A stretch of DNA of 64,000 bases from Chelydra serpentina (lineage: Eukaryota > Chordata > Testudines > Chelydridae): contig JBAIAC010000007.1 of the NCBI GenBank assembly GCA_037349315.1, forward strand, positions 46,642,001 to 46,706,000, given 5' to 3'. The notes below the pieces were generated by a model that was not told where the DNA came from, did no database searches, and saw only the letters and a list, made by a program, of their open reading frames with translations. Shown here piece after piece: positions 63,047-64,000 of this stretch (positions within the stretch are counted from its first letter, which is position 1; each line of letters begins with the position of its first letter). Made by a program: the position numbers and the translations under genes.

Positions 63047-64000
63047 CTGAAAAGGTGAAATGGTATTCAGCCACCAAAAACAATTATCAACTCCCTTCTA
63101 TTATACAGGATAAAAATCTAGTTAGCAGGAAAGGGGGTGGAGGTGGGGGGGAAATGTAGCACCATGCACAAATAAAAATCTAAAACTAGCCATCCAACAA
63201 CATGATCAGGTTTCCCCAAATCTATTCTCAAGAAGTACCTCATACAGCCAAGGTTATAACCCTTCATGGTAGAGACACATTGCATTAGTCACACCTAGAT
63301 GGTCTGCTGAGAGTCTTTAGAAGAGAATAATCTTCCAATATTCATATCCTGGTATAATACATTTTTAGAAAACAACAGAAAACCTCACCATCAAAAAACC
63401 CCTGAAAATCTGGTTACTTTTCATTGACTTCATCGAAAGATCTGCAGTAGTGAAGCTCACAGAGTATTTTTGGTTTATGAATTAATAACCAGATAGTAAT
63501 GTCTTGTTTAGTGAGTTTCCTTCTTTGTGTGATTACTATCAATTGTTTGTAGTAAGAAAAAAATAAAATACCATACTCTATTGTATATTAGCTTTCCATG
63601 TCTCTAAAAACAAGGGAATTTTGAAAAATTCTCAGGAAAAAAGTATTTGTGTAAGATGAAAAAAATAGATTAAGTATAAGCCACCACAGACCATTCATTA
63701 CGACAATAGACATAATGTACTAGAAGCTCATTAAAGAAAGTTAAGCTGTGCAAGGATCAATTGAAGCATATAGGAACATAAAAGTGAATTAATGATCATA
63801 CTATCCTTAGCGATAACAATTAGAAATAACTCATTTGGACACCCCAAAAAGATTTTAGTTAATATTGCATTTATCTCACAAGATGACATAGGTATGTAAT
63901 AATACACATTAGCTCAGTATATTTATTCAATTAAAAAATCATTTCAGTTGCAAAGCCAACAGAAGTAAAGTTTCCCCTGTGGAAAAATAGTACAGTACAG
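63047..64000. other. AQR intron, upstream end of window
   Basis: This is intron upstream of the first visible exon. No sequence matching the preceding AQR exon (human residues up to ~180) was found, so that exon lies beyond 64000. There is a short G-rich tract near 63130-63152; otherwise I see only AT-rich sequence. Confidence 0.7.

Noticed and set aside
1..64000. CRISPR arrays, operons, bacterial regulatory sites or an integrated viral genome
   Set aside because: Repeats are interspersed eukaryotic elements, the only gene is spliced, and no array of regularly spaced direct repeats or viral gene set is present.

Overview
The window looks like turtle (Testudines) nuclear DNA. It is AT-rich, with GT-AG introns and a repeat load typical of turtles: CR1 LINEs, many short palindromic DNA-transposon derivatives, old MIR-type SINEs and a solo LTR. 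Turtle rather than crocodilian or bird is an inference from recognised repeat families; no species can be named.

One host gene fills the window on the minus strand: AQR (aquarius, IBP160), the SF1 RNA helicase of the intron-binding complex of the spliceosome. I could place 22 consecutive coding exons, from 63046 down to 1084. They join into one open frame of 961 codons plus 2 bases with every intron GT-AG. On human AQR numbering (from memory) they cover about residues 181-1142: the rest of the N-terminal ARM-repeat region, the beta-barrel/stalk part, a basic linker, and RecA1 up to helicase motif III. Summed exon lengths put the Walker A lysine at 829, the human position, so no net insertion or deletion is seen over that stretch. 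About 180 N-terminal codons lie beyond 64000 and about 340 C-terminal codons lie before position 1. Promoter, UTRs and poly(A) site are outside.

Everything else is intron. Main occupants from left to right: a hAT-type MITE (1445-1712), a long CR1 (4261-7110), a hAT-like GC-rich element (7725-8260), a hAT MITE (10553-10953), two adjacent Harbinger-like MITEs (14372-14944), a CR1 with one stop and one frameshift (18411-20765), a degraded retrotransposon region with a 64-nt-arm foldback (22300-24850), a hAT MITE with perfect target duplication (27717-27935), a CR1/L3 tail (32301-32645), a solo LTR with a 35-G run (33483-34412), a near-perfect short hairpin (44249-44329), a 2 x 35 bp tandem duplication (47358-47427), a half Harbinger-like MITE fused to a second CR1 tail (54643-55755), and a GC-rich repeat with a minisatellite (57700-58500).

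I see no undescribed multi-gene system. The observations most worth checking are: two almost identical CR1 tails in opposite orientation on either side of 12 AQR exons; two U2 snRNA-like 5' fragments in AQR introns; the CR1/MITE chimera; and an Ala-to-Ser change in helicase motif II.
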